Assembly (NCBI GenBank): GCA_963971405.1
Contig: OZ020486.1
Location: 35,239,419 to 35,303,418, forward strand
DNA: 64,000 bases
Direction: 5' to 3'
From: Psococerastis gibbosa
Lineage: Eukaryota > Arthropoda > Insecta > Psocodea > Psocidae
The notes beneath the pieces are model-generated. The model did not search any database and was not told the DNA's origin. It saw only the letters and a list, made by a program, of their open reading frames with translations. The translations under genes were made by a program, and so were the position numbers. Positions 46,801 through 59,074 of the stretch are shown piece after piece. The first letter of the stretch is position 1. Each line of letters opens with the position of its first letter.

Positions 46801-49800
46801 ATGTTGCCCTGCCAACGCTGTGCACACTACCAAGGTTTACGTGTTTATGTATCATATTATGATTGGCTTTATTAATGTATTTCATTTTCACCATAGGCCT
46901 TCCGAGAAAGACCTGTATACTCAAAAACTGCCTTGGCAGCTGCTACGGGCCTAACCTTGGCATCCTTGAAAGATCTAGTGCCCTTTGCTGCCTACCACTT
47001 CAGCAATGGCCCATGGAGAGCTATGTGGGTCAAGTTTGGTTACGATCCACGCAGTGACCCTGCTGCAAAGATTTACCAAACACTCGACTTCAGAATACGC
47101 ATCGCTCATAATGAGGTAAAATCCTAGACGAGGTGTATTAAAAAATGACACAACTTTTCAAATTACGCGGAAACCATAGCAACCACTGATAGCTTCTTCA
47201 GAACTCACAGCATACTTTGGAAACATCTCATCGTTCTAGCTCTAACCAGTTCCGTACTAGAGCCATCGCAGTAAGCGCGTACAGGGACTGCCCGGCGATT
47301 TTCAAATGCAGTGAATTTAGTCAATATTAATTTGGAGATTTGGGGCCGAGACTGCTAAGTCAGGGGGGGGGGGGGGGGGGAATAGCAAACCCCCGAACGA
47401 GCAGAGGCGAGAGTCACGGCGCGTTGTCATGGTGCACAATCCAGTTTTTGTTTTTCCACAGTTCAGGTCTTTTCAGGTGAATTTTTTCGGTCAACGTTTA
47501 GCACCGCTACTTTAAACTCCCTGTTGTTCGTATGACCATGTGGAGCGACTTCACAATGGATTAACAAACCCACGACTCTCAAAGACTTCACATGTTAGAG
47601 AAGTTTAGAGAAGTTGAGACGATTCTGCTCTTGTTTCCAAGTGCACACACGAAAAATTTTTCCTCCCTAAAGTCCTTCATTTTCACTGCCACTGAAAATC
47701 GCAATGCAAGTGTTTATTGCGATGGCTCAAGTTCGAAACTGGTTAGAGCTAGATTTCTATATAGGAGAGAATAGAGATGGGAAATTCGAGCGCGCCAAAA
47801 ATATTTTTTTTTAATCCTGGTGCCACCAGCGGGTCTACGATGCCGATTAGTATTGACTTATTAATGGGGTTAAAATGTAAACCAATTTTGAATAGTACTT
47901 TCCATTGTAAAATGCTATTCAAAATGGTTTGGTTTACCCTTTTAACCCCGGCAATAAATTAATACAAACGGCATATTAGGCCCGCTGGTACGTTTTTTTC
48001 AATGACTGGTCATAGGAGACGTGGCATCAGGATTCAAACAAATATTTTTGTTGGGCTCGAATGTCTCATCTCTCCTTTATAAAACTCAAGTTAAAGCCAG
48101 AACGATAACGCGAACGGCATTGTTTCCATAGAATGCTGCTGTGCTGTGCTGTCTGCAGAAACTCAATCAATTCCGCGGAATGGGGTATTTTTTTTAAACA
48201 CACCTCGTACGCAATATAATTCTTTAATGGGAGGAAAATTGGGTAAATAGATTATGTCAAGTATAATGTTAACTGTGTCACAAAAAACGTAGACAGATTT
48301 TCAGGATTTTCTGAGCTTTCTTTAATCGAACCGAATAAGTAGCAACATTTATGAGGCAACCTGCATAAGGATAAAAAGTGCTACTAGCTGATGATATGCT
48401 GAGAGTTGCTGCCAACCAATCCTTGAGATTGTGACCTCAGAAGAAGTGAGCTGTTGACCACACTTGTCTATATTTTGAATAAATTAAACAACAAAAACTA
48501 ACAAAGAAATGAAACGTCAAAATGTTCTCTTTATTTTACTTATGCCAATTATTACCCATGATTTTGGACTACTAGAATTGAAATAGCAGGAATATGTTTA
48601 GTTGGCTACTGGTAGACTAAGAGCCCACGACGGCCAGACCTTCGTTATTTTATAAAAGCTCAAAGTTTCTCTGTGCATGACCCCCATAGAGATAAGAGCG
48701 AACAGCGACTATGGAGTTTGGGTTGTGGTTACTTTGGCAGTTAACACGTAGTAAATGTGCATAAAATAGTACCTAACTTTCTAACTTTGAAGTATAAAGC
48801 CTAATTTTTTAATATTTTCTTAGGGATAACTTTAGAAATCTCTTTGCCAGACACCCCTAAACTTTAATTCATTATAGGTAATTATACTTTTGTTATAATA
48901 TAAAAGCTAAATTTTATATATGTTACTTGGGGACCTATGAAAAAATGTTACCTCAATAGCCGGACAGTTTAAATGGTTTTTACATCTTGTCAGACACATT
49001 GAAAGTTCGCTATAAGTGCGAACGCGAGGTAACAATACAATGAAGCGGGTGCGAGTGATATGAGATAGGGCGCTTTATAGTCGAGTGCGCTCGCACCTAC
49101 AGCGGACTTTCAATGTGTCTGGCAAGATGAAAAAAAACCATTTAAACTGTCCGGCTATTGAGGTAACATTTTTTCATAGGTCCCCAAGTAGCATATATAA
49201 AATTTAGCTTTTATACTATAACAAAAGTATAATGACCTACGATTAACAAAAGTTTAGGGGTGTCTGTCAGGTGGTAGCAACCGCCATAAGTGTCTGGCAG
49301 TGGAGTACGAGATTTCTAAAGTTATCCCTAAGAAAATATGAAAAAAATTAAGCTTTATACTTTAACGAAAGGTAGGTACTATTTTATGCACCTTTACTAC
49401 ATGTTAACTGCCAAAGTAACCACAACCCAAACTCCATAGTCGCTTGTCGTTCGTATCTCTATAGGGGTCATGAACAGAAAAACTTTGAGCTTTTATAAAA
49501 TAACGAAGGTCTGGCCGTCGTAGGTTCTTGCTCTATAGTGGTAGTGTGACGAAGAATGAAAAAAAAATGTGTCTTCGATTTTCTGAATATTAGTAGTACA
49601 ATCTACTGTATGTACTGTACATGCATTGTAGTATTATATGGTATATATAACACTAACATCAAATTAATTTTGGTTGAAGAGGTAACCTCGTTATAAACAA
49701 AATTAGAGGATATGGAAAAAAACTGGGCTTCTAACCCACGATCTACGCCTAACCGAGGCGTCGTTTTAACCGCTGGACCACAAGCCCCGTCTCGAATCAT

Positions 49801-52140
49801 GTCATTTAGAGCATAAGTAGAGGGTTTGGCGATTACTGGACTTGTCGGCGCTTGTGGTCCAGCGGTTAAGACGACGCCCCGGTTAGGCGTAGATCGTGGG
49901 TTCCAATCCCAGTTTTTTCCATATCCACTAATTTCCTTTACTGTACATTCATTTGTGAAATAGATATTGTTTTCAATTCCTGGTCGCACTGGCCCAGTAC
50001 TAGCCATTTCATGCCCTCTTAAATGTCTCGTTTGTGCTCTTCCACGAAAAATATTGCTAAAGAGTGCCTTCTTTAAAATGGAATAAGTTATTCTTGACGA
50101 CATTTCAGGCAAATATACAAATGAAACGAGTTGCCAGGAGCACAGCTATACCCCGGATGAGCAAGAGACAATCAACAAAACATGACACTGTGCCTCCCGA
50201 TGGTCACATCTTTGCACCAGGAAAGCTTCCTCCTTTTCGAGTCGTCTTTTACCAAGTGAGTTTTCAGTTTGTTCGGCATATTGTAGTATTTTAGGCAAGG
50301 TACATAGTGCAAAAAAAAATGCAGGTTACAGTAAAATGTTATAATAATCATCCTGTGAGAGACAATTACAAATTAAATTAATCTGGATTTCTCTTTAAGT
50401 AGAGACGGTAGAAACATATTTGATTTTCTCAGGCGATTCAAGGTACTTTGCCGAACATCGCGGTAGCTGCATTTATTCAAACTTTTTCACCCTGTCTTAA
50501 TGTACAGCAAAGTTCTTTTGTTTCTTATGTTATTATTTATCCTGATATCCATCTGTCTATCTGTCTATAAAAGTTAAAGCCATAAGGACAATAGGCTAGT
50601 TGAAATCAAAATAAAATACAAAAAATATACTATAACTTATATACATGGGGGTCTGACGTGACTGGATTAAGTAGTTCGGCAGTTTCTCACTGCTAAATGT
50701 ACGTTACAATCTACAATAAAAAAATTCAAAATACAATTAATACGAAAAACCAGAAATCACTTCCGATTTCCTAATCTACCCTGAGTCTTAAGGCCATTGA
50801 GTGTAGCTCCCAGCTCCAATTTTGTCATCACATTTTCACCAATTGGACAAGTTTGCTGCCTTCCTGACAGGATACGCTTTTTGCTTTCCTATTTATACGT
50901 TAGTATAAGGTGGGGTTCCCACATACGTCAATGGTAAATATGGTTTTGACGTGGTAGCAGACATTTTTAGTATGTCTTTAATGTCTGCTAAAACGTCAAT
51001 ACCAAATTTACCATTGACCATTGACGCATGTGGAAACCTCGCCTTAGAAAAGCTTTGTGATTGTGAAATTTTCCATTTCGAGATTTCAATCATCAATCAA
51101 TTTTAATATCCCAGTACAGTAATACAGTTACAAATTTAAACATTGTGGATTTACACGTTTTGAGGTCCAAGGGTTTTTACGAAATATCTGTCTATCCGTC
51201 GATTTGTGGGCAAAATACGTGGGACTATTTTTTTTATATTTTGGAGGCTTTATTCTAACATAAGACAATAATTTTCACGAAAAAAAAAAATGCCTCAAAA
51301 GTAATTTTTCTAGGGAACTTGTCTATCGATGCTTTCTTAGTTCAGGTATGCTATAGGTGCTTTTTAGGTGAGAGTAACAAAGTCGAACAGGTTTGGTTTT
51401 CAACCAAATTTTTTTTTTTTTTTTTTTTAGAAATTGTGGATAATTCATGCCCTAATACATTGCATACCCTGGCATCTGTTGTAATATTGTATATTGGTCT
51501 CCCCGTTCTAAACTCTATCGATCAATTCAGTACTTTGGGATAGGGAGTGCCGAGGCAAACGAAATTTATCATTATTTATTACAATTATTTACTCATTATT
51601 TTTAATTAGTCGTCTCAATCTCGGTACCTATACTAATTGATAAATAGGAAAGCATTTACGAGGTTCATTCGTACCAATTATTTAAAATGTACAACATCTG
51701 GAGGTATTCCAAAACAGTCTTAAAATTCAATTATTACATTGAAAATATGATCGACTCTCACTTCCTCGTAACATGTAGTACACTATGCCATTACCATTTT
51801 AAATTATGTCTTCCATGTACTGTACATATTTGTATGCACAATTTTTTAGGACGAGTAAATTCACCATATGCTTAAACAAGCTTAATTGTTACGTTTTCAG
51901 TACTGCGACGTTCATTTGGTTGAAGTTCAGGCCCTGCTGGAAGCTGCCGAGGTACGTCCTGTCTGCGACATTCTCGATGGCTGGCTCCCAGAAGGAACTT
52001 CGTTTGCTTGTCGCCGCATCATGAACCAATATGTAAAGGAAAGCTCTAAAGTTCTATCCAGCGACCAATCTGCTGAGGAATACACCCAGCAGCTTGACTC
52101 GGAATCCTCACAGTCATCGTCACAAAGTGAGAGCGAGTAA
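43811..52140 (+). CDS. GTF3C5: TFIIIC subunit 5 (TFIIIC63), complete
   Basis: Subunit of TFIIIC, which binds the internal promoters of tRNA and related Pol III genes. Exons: 43811-43921, 44589-44924, 45170-45367, 46897-47115, 50109-50255, 51901-52140. The sum is 1251 nt, 416 aa, in phase with GT/AG borders. The N-terminal part (YVCVHYPGNIVNVDRMMETL, LWFRPEDKL, FQYLAMHNG, FINFEDQEVP) matches the dimerisation region. The C-terminal DNA-binding part has SNGPWRAMWVKFGYDPRSDP and AKIYQTLDFRIR, then GKLPPFRVVFYQYCDVHLVE. It is about 100 residues shorter than the human protein, mainly after FRIR and at the tail. The tail is Ser/Gln/Glu-rich (SESSQSSSQSESE) instead of a long Glu run. AATAAA at 52163-52168 is the likely poly(A) signal. 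Very sure. Confidence 0.94.
45507..46490 (-). pseudogene. Tc1-like transposase remnant
   Basis: The minus strand has VKFGGSNILEWGCFPYY near 46185 and SDGFNPIKNLWNDLTSRLPN near 45900, the usual blocks around the second and third catalytic sites, in broken frames. Downstream, AAAAAAATAATAAGAACGCG occurs twice in the same direction (about 45510 and 45661), as the paired sites of an IR/DR-type end would. I could not find the other end, so it is truncated. GTF3C5 intron 3. Confidence 0.65.
47826..47988. repeat. Inverted repeat, TGTAAAC-TTTCCATTG family
   Basis: CCAGCGGGTCTACGATGCCG at the left and CGGCATATTAGGCCCGCTGG at the right define the full element. The inner part has GGGGTTAAAATGTAAAC, a centre with ACTTTCCATTGTAAAATGCT, and a mirror GTTTACCCTTTTAACCCC. 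This is the clearest full-length copy. GTF3C5 intron 4. Confidence 0.75.
48617..49531. mobile_element. Long foldback, GTF3C5 intron 4
   Basis: CACGACGGCCAGACCTTCGT near 48626 is mirrored near 49506-49525. Arms exceed 400 bp and include GACAGTTTAAATGGTTTTTA, TTGGGGACCTATGAAAAAAT and ACTATGGAGTTTGGGTTGTG with their mirrors. The right arm carries a short extra segment near 49265-49300. The loop is near 49020-49105. No coding sequence. This is the longest palindrome in the window. Confidence 0.85.
49715..49925. repeat. tRNA-like palindrome
   Basis: The right half (about 49845-49915) has an A-box-like TGGTCCAGCGGTTAAGA and a B-box-like GGTTCCAATCC; the left half is its reverse complement, so the two tRNA-like units point at each other. 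No seven-base acceptor stem closes either unit, so I read it as a tRNA-derived repeat. Relatives are at 2340 and 33340. GTF3C5 intron 4. Confidence 0.65.
50873..51440 (+). repeat. GATTTCAACGG-family repeat, interrupted
   Basis: TTGCTTTCCTATTTATACGT starts the copy. AAAGCTTTGTGATTGTGAAA resumes after the foldback MITE at 50906-51046. Further blocks (GGATTTACACGTTTTGAGGT, then a T run at about 51411-51429) follow the order seen at 3852-4390. GTF3C5 intron 5. Confidence 0.7.
50906..51046. mobile_element. GGCG-end foldback MITE in a repeat
   Basis: TAAGGTGGGGTTCCCACATA is mirrored by CATGTGGAAACCTCGCCTTA. The core is TTGACGTGGTAGCAGACATT. Because it interrupts a repeat whose unfilled form is present at 3875 (GTATAAGGAAAGC), the insertion point can be seen: the TATAA step of the host. 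Confidence 0.85.
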
Positions 52141-52369
52141 AAAACGAACAATACTTATCTGAAATAAATCGGTTAAACTTGTTAGAATACAAATTCCTAT
52201 TCAAAAATGGTTTTGTCTTTATTTTTAACCCTGGTAATAAGTTAACTTAGTACTTCATGCTATGGCTGCACTGTTAAAAAAAATCATCGTTACTCATTTA
52301 TATTATTGTAGACAATCCTAAGAATAGATACATGAATGTTCACAACAGAATGGAGGAATCAAAATGAAA

Positions 52370-53100
52370 TTAGGCGCGGTTTCCACCGACCTCACGTAGG
52401 TAACTCCGGCCGTGAAAGTCCTTGCAATTACCATACATTATAAATTTAAATTTACTGTCCATAGCATATAATATCCAAGCAATAGCTATGTAGGTACATA
52501 GCAACATAGGTAGGTTATACTAACTTCTATGTCATTGAATGAAGTGAAGAATATAATTAAAAGGTAGACTATTGGCTAGTAGCCAATTCTCGCACAAATT
52601 CATAAAAGTTTACCAAAAAGGTTGAAAAATAAAAAAATGGTATATCGGGGATTACAATCGTGCTCTCCAGAAATATTCTGAAAGGAGGAATGCCACCATC
52701 TACGAAACGTCAGAGGAAAACGGTATTCAGAAATTGAAATGCGACTAATCAACAACCCCTCTGCCGGTATGAGCTTATATACTCCACCGACCTCGCATTG
52801 CAGAATGCAAATGACATTGGTGGAAATTTGAATTTTTCTTTTTATAGAAATTTATTAAAATGTTTGTACTTAACATATCCCATGAAGCCATTTTTTAATT
52901 TTAGTTTATTTGTTTGTGATTTTACTCAATGAACGTTGATCAATTTTAACTATGGCATAGAGTAAAACAAACATTTCCGACAATGTCATTTGCATTCTGC
53001 AATGCGAGGTCGGTGGAATCCCCGCCTAAGTCTTGAATGTCTGTTACCACGTCACCGTATTTGTATTTAGCACTAGCACGTCGGTGGAAACCGCGCTTTA
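52370..53100. mobile_element. Rearranged composite foldback with captured DNA
   Basis: The ends are TTAGGCGCGGTTTCCACCGA and TCGGTGGAAACCGCGCTTTA. After the left end come about 400 bp (52393-52790) that match, inverted, the sequence just outside the element at 62764-63160 (63170-63560). Then follows the inner element, with its centre in the opposite orientation to the other copies. The right outer arm (CGTATTTGTATTTAGCACTA) is intact; the left outer arm is missing. Confidence 0.75.
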
Positions 53101-53274
53101 TCAATACTGTACCGAAATTGCCATATTGGCGGTAACTGACTTAAGAGCAAGCTGGCCGAACACATTGGCCAACACTAGATCACTTACTTTATATATTTTT
53201 TAATATATGTCCAAACTTCAGATTTGGGCACTCAATTGGTAGAGGGCTATTTCATGCAAAGCACTACAACAAGT

Positions 53275-53590
53275 TTTTGCTTTCTATTTATACGTAGTGT
53301 AAGGAAAGAAGAAAGAGTCGAACAAATCCCCGAGCAAGACAATGGCCGAGCTCAAGACGTTGGCGTCCGACCGGGTCGAGTCTAAGAAATGGGTCCAGAG
53401 ACTCACGCGGCACTAAGAGAGAAGAGGAAGAAGAAGTAGGAAAGCTTTGTGATGGTCGAAATTGTCGATTTCGAGATTTCAGTGGATTGTTATAATTACA
53501 CGTTTCGAGGTCCTAGAAACCAAAGTGTTTTTTTAAGAAATTTAGGGGGATTTTTTCAATAACGGCTCCAACGGTTTCTTTTTAAATTCA
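53275..53590 (+). repeat. GATTTCAACGG-family repeat, interrupted
   Basis: TATTTATACGTAGTGTAAGG starts the copy and GAAAGCTTTGTGATGGTCGA resumes after the LINE tail at 53309-53437. GAGATTTCAGTGGATTG and ACACGTTTCGAGGTCC follow. Confidence 0.7.
53309..53437 (+). mobile_element. Short LINE tail insertion
   Basis: Decodes as SKTMAELKTLASDRVESKKW, close to the minus-strand frame at 61898-62150, then a stop and an AAGAAG-type tail. AGGAAAG at 53302-53308 recurs at 53438-53444, a 7-bp target duplication. The fragment is only about 130 bp. Confidence 0.75.
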
Positions 53591-54454
53591 CACAGAACCC
53601 AATATTTTGCCCCTTGATAGTTTGCTTATTGCCCTTATTCAACTTTTGTGGAAGTAAAAGCTTTCATTTGCTGTGGGTTTCCCCAGTATATCTTAAGACG
53701 TAATTTTTGGAATTTAGGAGTTCCCCGGTCCGGCGCGCAAGTTAGTTATTTTTCATCAACTTTTCAAGGGTACCAAATTTTATCACGTAAAAAACTACCA
53801 CGTGGGCTCACTGTTCATTATAATACGGTGCATAGAATAGTCCTCTACCGATTGGATGGACCAAAACCATGTAACTTGTATTAACTTAAATAAAAAATAT
53901 GAACAAACCTATTTTGTGGGTGATCCAGTGGTGGCTAATGCTTCGTCTTAAACATGTTATATTTTATATTTTTTTACTACTGAAGTACCTGAATATCTCT
54001 ATTAGTTGGGATTGAACAGATATGCATAGCTGAAAAGATGGATGTCACAAGCAGCAGCCCGGGTATCAACTCGTACAGTGTATTAATGTTGACTGAATTA
54101 TAAAATGTTTTCTACGAATAAAGAAAATTCAATTGTGAAAATGATTTATCTTGAATTTAATCAAGGCAGACGCGTGGTTTTGCACAGTTTGGCGCAAAGG
54201 AGTTCTATGTTGTGAGGCTACTATTAGCAAAGACAAAGATTGGTTGTTTCCAGTATGTAGACCGCTGGATACAAATCAGTGTTACTAGCACTAAAGACGC
54301 AACATAGTTAAATAGATGAGAGCCACGGTCTCAGTTCTGCATATTGTTGTAGAGGTTTCATCTCGGTTGCCGGGTTTTGACATGGCCTTTACAGCGAGCA
54401 TGAGCTCTGGTAGTATAGTGACGTAAAATAAATAAATATGCCGTACTAACCTAT
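53591..54454. other. GTF3C5-TFIIB convergent interval
   Basis: Downstream of both genes. No further exon is seen. It should contain the TFIIB 3' UTR; I did not identify a canonical minus-strand AATAAA with confidence. Confidence 0.4.
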
Positions 54455-57400
54455 TTACATTAAAGGTAGTTGATCTATTGGTGTAGCGAACTTGAAGTCT
54501 TCAGGAAACAATTTCTGGGCGTGAGGATACATCAATTTGTACGATTGTCGAATCGTGACATCAGCCACGCCAGCTATGTCTCCGATTTCCTTTTGGTTCC
54601 TCTTGTCCTCAGAAGCCTGCGAGGCCATGTAAATGGCGGCGGCCGAGACACTGATGGGCGAGCGCCCAGGCACTACGTCCAGCTCAACAGCCTTTCGAGC
54701 AATGTGAGTGGCTGCTCGTTGTACCATATTGGGTAAGCCCAGATTAGCACAGAATCGGGACATGAAGTCTGCTGTGGTGATGAGATCAACACTAGTTTCA
54801 AGCACCTTAAGTATTAGCTTGAAACACCGACCGATTTCTTTTTTACTAATTTTGCTCACAGCACATATTTCCTGTAAACATAAGGCGGGTTTCAGTCCAA
54901 TTCCATTGGATGCTCAAGACAGTTCACATGAGAAAAATTCTAACACAATTTCAGATTGACTTATGATTAAAAAATTGATCAAGAGACCCGGCAAAATATT
55001 TTATAAACTTTTTCAGTATTGAATAGTGGCGAGTCGAAAATTATGAAAATATATAACTATAGGATTTAGGAACAATTGAATTTGAGGATTCCTGCGGTAC
55101 AATGTTATCAAAAATCATGCTAACTTGTTGACATTATTATTCACCTATATTATTCAAAATCCCAATAAGTACGATTTTCGCCATTATTAATATACTCCCT
55201 CTTTTTTGAAATCAACATTTATTCAGCGATTCCCTGGCAAATAAAAAATTTACTTAGTTAACAAATAACCACCTTACCTTAAACGTTCGAGGAACACCTT
55301 CCTGCCTGCAAGCAATATAAAGTGCAGCGGAACATATGGCGTCGTTTGCTCGGCCTTTCAAGTTTTTGCCATCGTGAACTTGCTTAAATAGATTGTTCGC
55401 CCTGTCTACTATTGTCTTGGGGAGATTGATCCTGTCAGCCATAGCACTTATCTCGCGAAACGCATTGATCAAAGCCCGATCTGAACTGCTCATTGATCGT
55501 CTGTTTTGGTATTTTGATACACCAAACCCGTCGAACGATGCGTCGCCTCGACCAGGTCCAATCATAGTCGTCAGATCAGAACCGTTGAGGAGGGGGTTTT
55601 CAGGGCCACCCACACGAGATGGATCTTCCCCTGCTTTTTCATTGCTGAAGGTTCTCCATTCTGAGCCTACGTCAATCACTCTAAAATTCAAATAGACAGG
55701 GGACATAATTTTAAGAATAGCGTGTGTTCGCAAATACAAAGTCCCCTCCCTCTCCCTCCCCCGGGACGCCAATGTCCCTCTTTTTTTTGCATTGTCCATT
55801 TTCACAGTAAATATTCTTTGTAGAGCTAGAAAAAGGTCTTAGCAATTACAAGGAATATTTTTCGACATTTTGATAAATGTGCCCGTCACCAACACCGATA
55901 GCCACAATATTCAGAATTTATTTGTATTAAAATGGCGTCAGAATACCGTTTTTTTTTTTTTGCTTCAAAATTAAGTCTGAATATTGTGGCCAGTCGGAGT
56001 TAGTGGCGGTGACATATCATGTGTCCAAATGTCGAGAATTATTTCTTCTAATGGCAAGTGTTTTACTAGCTCTACAGTGAATATTTACTGTGAAATTCGA
56101 CTTAGTACAAAAAACGAATAGGCGACTTCGATTGGGCTTTAAGGTCCCTGACCAGCCAGGGCCGGCTCGACCGTGTCACAAACCGCATTGAGATTGCTAG
56201 TAATTAATACACTAATTAGTCACTGGCCAGTTTCTGGGGTCGAACTCAACCAGGCTGTAATTGTAAAGATCCCTTTGCACTATGCCCTGAAACAAGTAAT
56301 AGAATAGAATATCTCTGTATTGAATCATTAACATGAAACAATAGAAACAATAGACGTTCTAAAAACTAACACACAATAACAATAAATAAATGAAACACTA
56401 AAAAATAGAATAATGCAATATATTGTACCAGTTGGTAGTAATATCTGCACTGAGTATCATGAGAAGAACACCGGCTGTCTAGTTCCACATCATGTCCTCC
56501 ATATACAAGCACTGGTGTATGAGATGCCTCTTTAGTTTCTTCTAAAAGCAGTCATATCTTCTACCTTTCTAATGTTCCTAGGCAGCCCTTGCAAGTATCT
56601 AGCACCTGCATAGGCTGGTTTACCCTCATACCTACTGGCTCAAGTCGCAAACTCATGGAAGAGAATAATACTTCAAACGGGACAGGCTAATAGCTGTCAC
56701 TGTCATTAGCTACATTTATTTTATTTCCTTGTAGACTCAAGCCTTATTTCTAAAATCTTATTATTAATTGATGCAAATGCGATGGGGATGAATTTGAATT
56801 TTCAGACAGAGGTGCTGCTATTTTAATAGATAATATCATACTATGACAAGCCTACCTGTCCCCAACAACTAATCCGCATTCTGCGCAAATCTGATCTCCA
56901 GCGCGATAGTCTTCAATGAGCGGCGCGTCGGGATGAGCATAACAACACACTTTGTTTGCGTCACTTCTGAAATACCGTAAGTAGGTACAATTAAAATTTA
57001 AATACAATTTTGACTGAACTGAATTATTATATTCAATGCATTTCAGTGTAGAGTTTAGTATAGAGTATAGACCCTGGAGCTCTATGTAGAACGATGGGAT
57101 ATGCGCTCCCGCCAAAAAGTATTGTTTGGAATTTTTTGTGGGACCTGCCACGTCCTTTCACTGACTGGTCAAATATAAAAAATATTTTAGCCGAAAACAA
57201 ATGTTCCAACTCTTTTATAGAATGCTAGGCTTACCTAGTCATTAAATTTTCGTTACCTATTTTATGAATTGTGTCATTATAATTAACAATGAGGGCAAAT
57301 GCAATTTAATTGCACTCTTTAGCATTCTTTGTGATCAGATTATAGAGTGCAATATGATAGTCTTGATGCAACAATTAATGCCTGTTCTGTGTCACTTTAA

Positions 57401-57633
57401 ATGCTAAATGCAATGTAAATAACAATAGGGAAATGTTGCCTGTATGGTAACAACAGCAATCAGCTTCCGTATGCTCACTAGTGCGCCAATGAAAAGTTAA
57501 GTTGTTTTTAATGCGAGAAGGTATAACAAATTGAACTTCTACGGAAGAATGTTACAACAAATAAAATAAATAAATTATTATTGCGTAATTTTAAAACATA
57601 AAAGTGAATTCCATACCTTGAAGACGACGCCAT
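54455..57633 (-). CDS. GTF2B: Transcription factor IIB, complete
   Basis: General Pol II factor that bridges TBP-bound promoter DNA and polymerase. Exons, 5' to 3': 57633-57617, 56966-56856, 55680-55278, 54871-54455. The sum is 948 nt, 315 aa, against 316 in human; in phase, GT/AG borders. The first coding exon is just 17 nt (MASSS plus two bases). The zinc ribbon uses C14, H17, C33 and C36 ([15 protein letters not shown]). The B-finger region is [20 protein letters not shown]. The two cyclin folds follow ([40 protein letters not shown]; then [52 protein letters not shown]), ending [11 protein letters not shown] frame continuing 5' of the third exon past 55680 is intron read-through. Very sure. 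Confidence 0.96.
56440..56660 (-). mobile_element. LINE C-terminal remnant, TFIIB intron 2
   Basis: The minus strand decodes with shifts as [26 protein letters not shown] and a [11 protein letters not shown]-like end, the usual non-LTR reverse transcriptase C-terminus. Broken and without visible ends. Confidence 0.55.
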
Positions 57634-59074
57634 TTTGCATTATTATTACCTTGCAATTGTGCCAACTTAACATTTTTTTATTTTATTACGTGCAATACCA
57701 ACAGTTTAAATTTTAAAAATTAAATTTTTGGCGCTAATAATGGGAGAAGTTGATATAATTTTACTTAGAATTAGTTAGTCATTTATATAGACCTACACAT
57801 AACGATACATTTATTATTATACAAACAAATATGTTATAGCATGTTTTTTCAGGGAACTGCAATATTCTGAAGATTCTACAAACAGATACTGCGGCGTTAT
57901 TAAAATATTATAAAATCCTTCTCCGGTCAAATGCTATGGGTGAAACATGATCTAAATCATTCACAAAGTAGGGGTGACTTCCATTAGGCTCAAGTACGAC
58001 TAGTTACTGGATCGAAGAAACTGGAACTATTCAACAAGTTACGGTACCGCGTCCCCTGAAAAATTCCAATATTACAGAATCGAATCAATCCAGGGTTTTA
58101 GTCGTGTGGAACCGGTACGGTACCGTACTTACTCCGTGATCGAATTCATGGAGTGTGAGAACTAATATAATATTTATATGACCTGTTCTAGGTTTTCTTT
58201 TTGACGGTGCTATCAAACTCATGGGTTTTTAATGATGGTATAAGTGAATAGGTACCTAACTTAATTAACTGTGAATAATGAGCCATTATATTGACTATTT
58301 ATAACATGTCATAGCAGGTTCAAAGTCAGGTCTGACTCACATGCTCGTTCAGTCGCTGACACCATAGAATAAGAACGCGTTCATCAGTAAATTTAATGTT
58401 GTGTTTTTACCCGGTGCGATGCCTTTTATTCCTACGCGTACCCAGGAACCTTTGACTAGCTCAGTGGCACGTATACAAAGCACCATTTCCTGCTACAAGT
58501 AGGCCTACATTTATTTTTAAGTTCGCAAGGTATACCGTAGTTTAACTCCTTAGATTTCCACATTGTAGTTAACTTACAATCCTTAGTACTGTATTTTGCT
58601 CTGTATATTCGCAGCCCTGTATTCTTGCGTACTTAGGCTACATGTTAGCCTTACATAACTGACACCTGTTAAGCAGTTAAATTACATATAGCCTAACAGA
58701 TGGGGTACAGTTATGCATGAGTCCCCTGGCTATCGGCAGCCAGGTAACTTACCCTTTGAATTTTTGAATGTACACATCTATAGACTATTGAATCAACTAA
58801 AAGCCATACAACAGCTATATAAGTACAGTTTGTAGGTACAGCGGCTGCAATTGTGCAAAAACAAATATTTCGTAACACCTTGCTTTATTTTAAAAACTAT
58901 TTTTTTAATTTTAATAAAAATAAATTATAAAATATAACATACAGGTTAAACTCCATAGTTTCACCGATGGAAATTACAAAAATACATCATGCGATGGCGC
59001 ACTTAGTAGTTGGAAATCCGTAGTCAAATACATATATTGCAAATAACAAAAACTATCAGCTAGGTAGGTACCCT
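57634..59074. other. Upstream of TFIIB, no gene seen
   Basis: Lies between the TFIIB start codon and the stop codon of the next minus-strand gene. It must contain the TFIIB promoter and probably the 3' UTR of the upstream gene. No repeat ends or coding blocks recognised. Confidence 0.4.

Noticed and set aside
49845-49915. Functional tRNA gene
   Set aside because: A- and B-box-like blocks are present, but no acceptor stem or anticodon arm closes; it is one half of a palindrome with dispersed relatives.
55681-55805. 5' extension of the TFIIB third exon
   Set aside because: The open frame continues past the acceptor at 55680, but the upstream residues do not match TFIIB, and splicing to 56856 restores the conserved [12 protein letters not shown].
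58366-58380. AATAAGAACGCG as the missing end of the Tc1 remnant at 45507
   Set aside because: A short match 12 kb away in the same orientation without neighbouring element sequence; probably chance.
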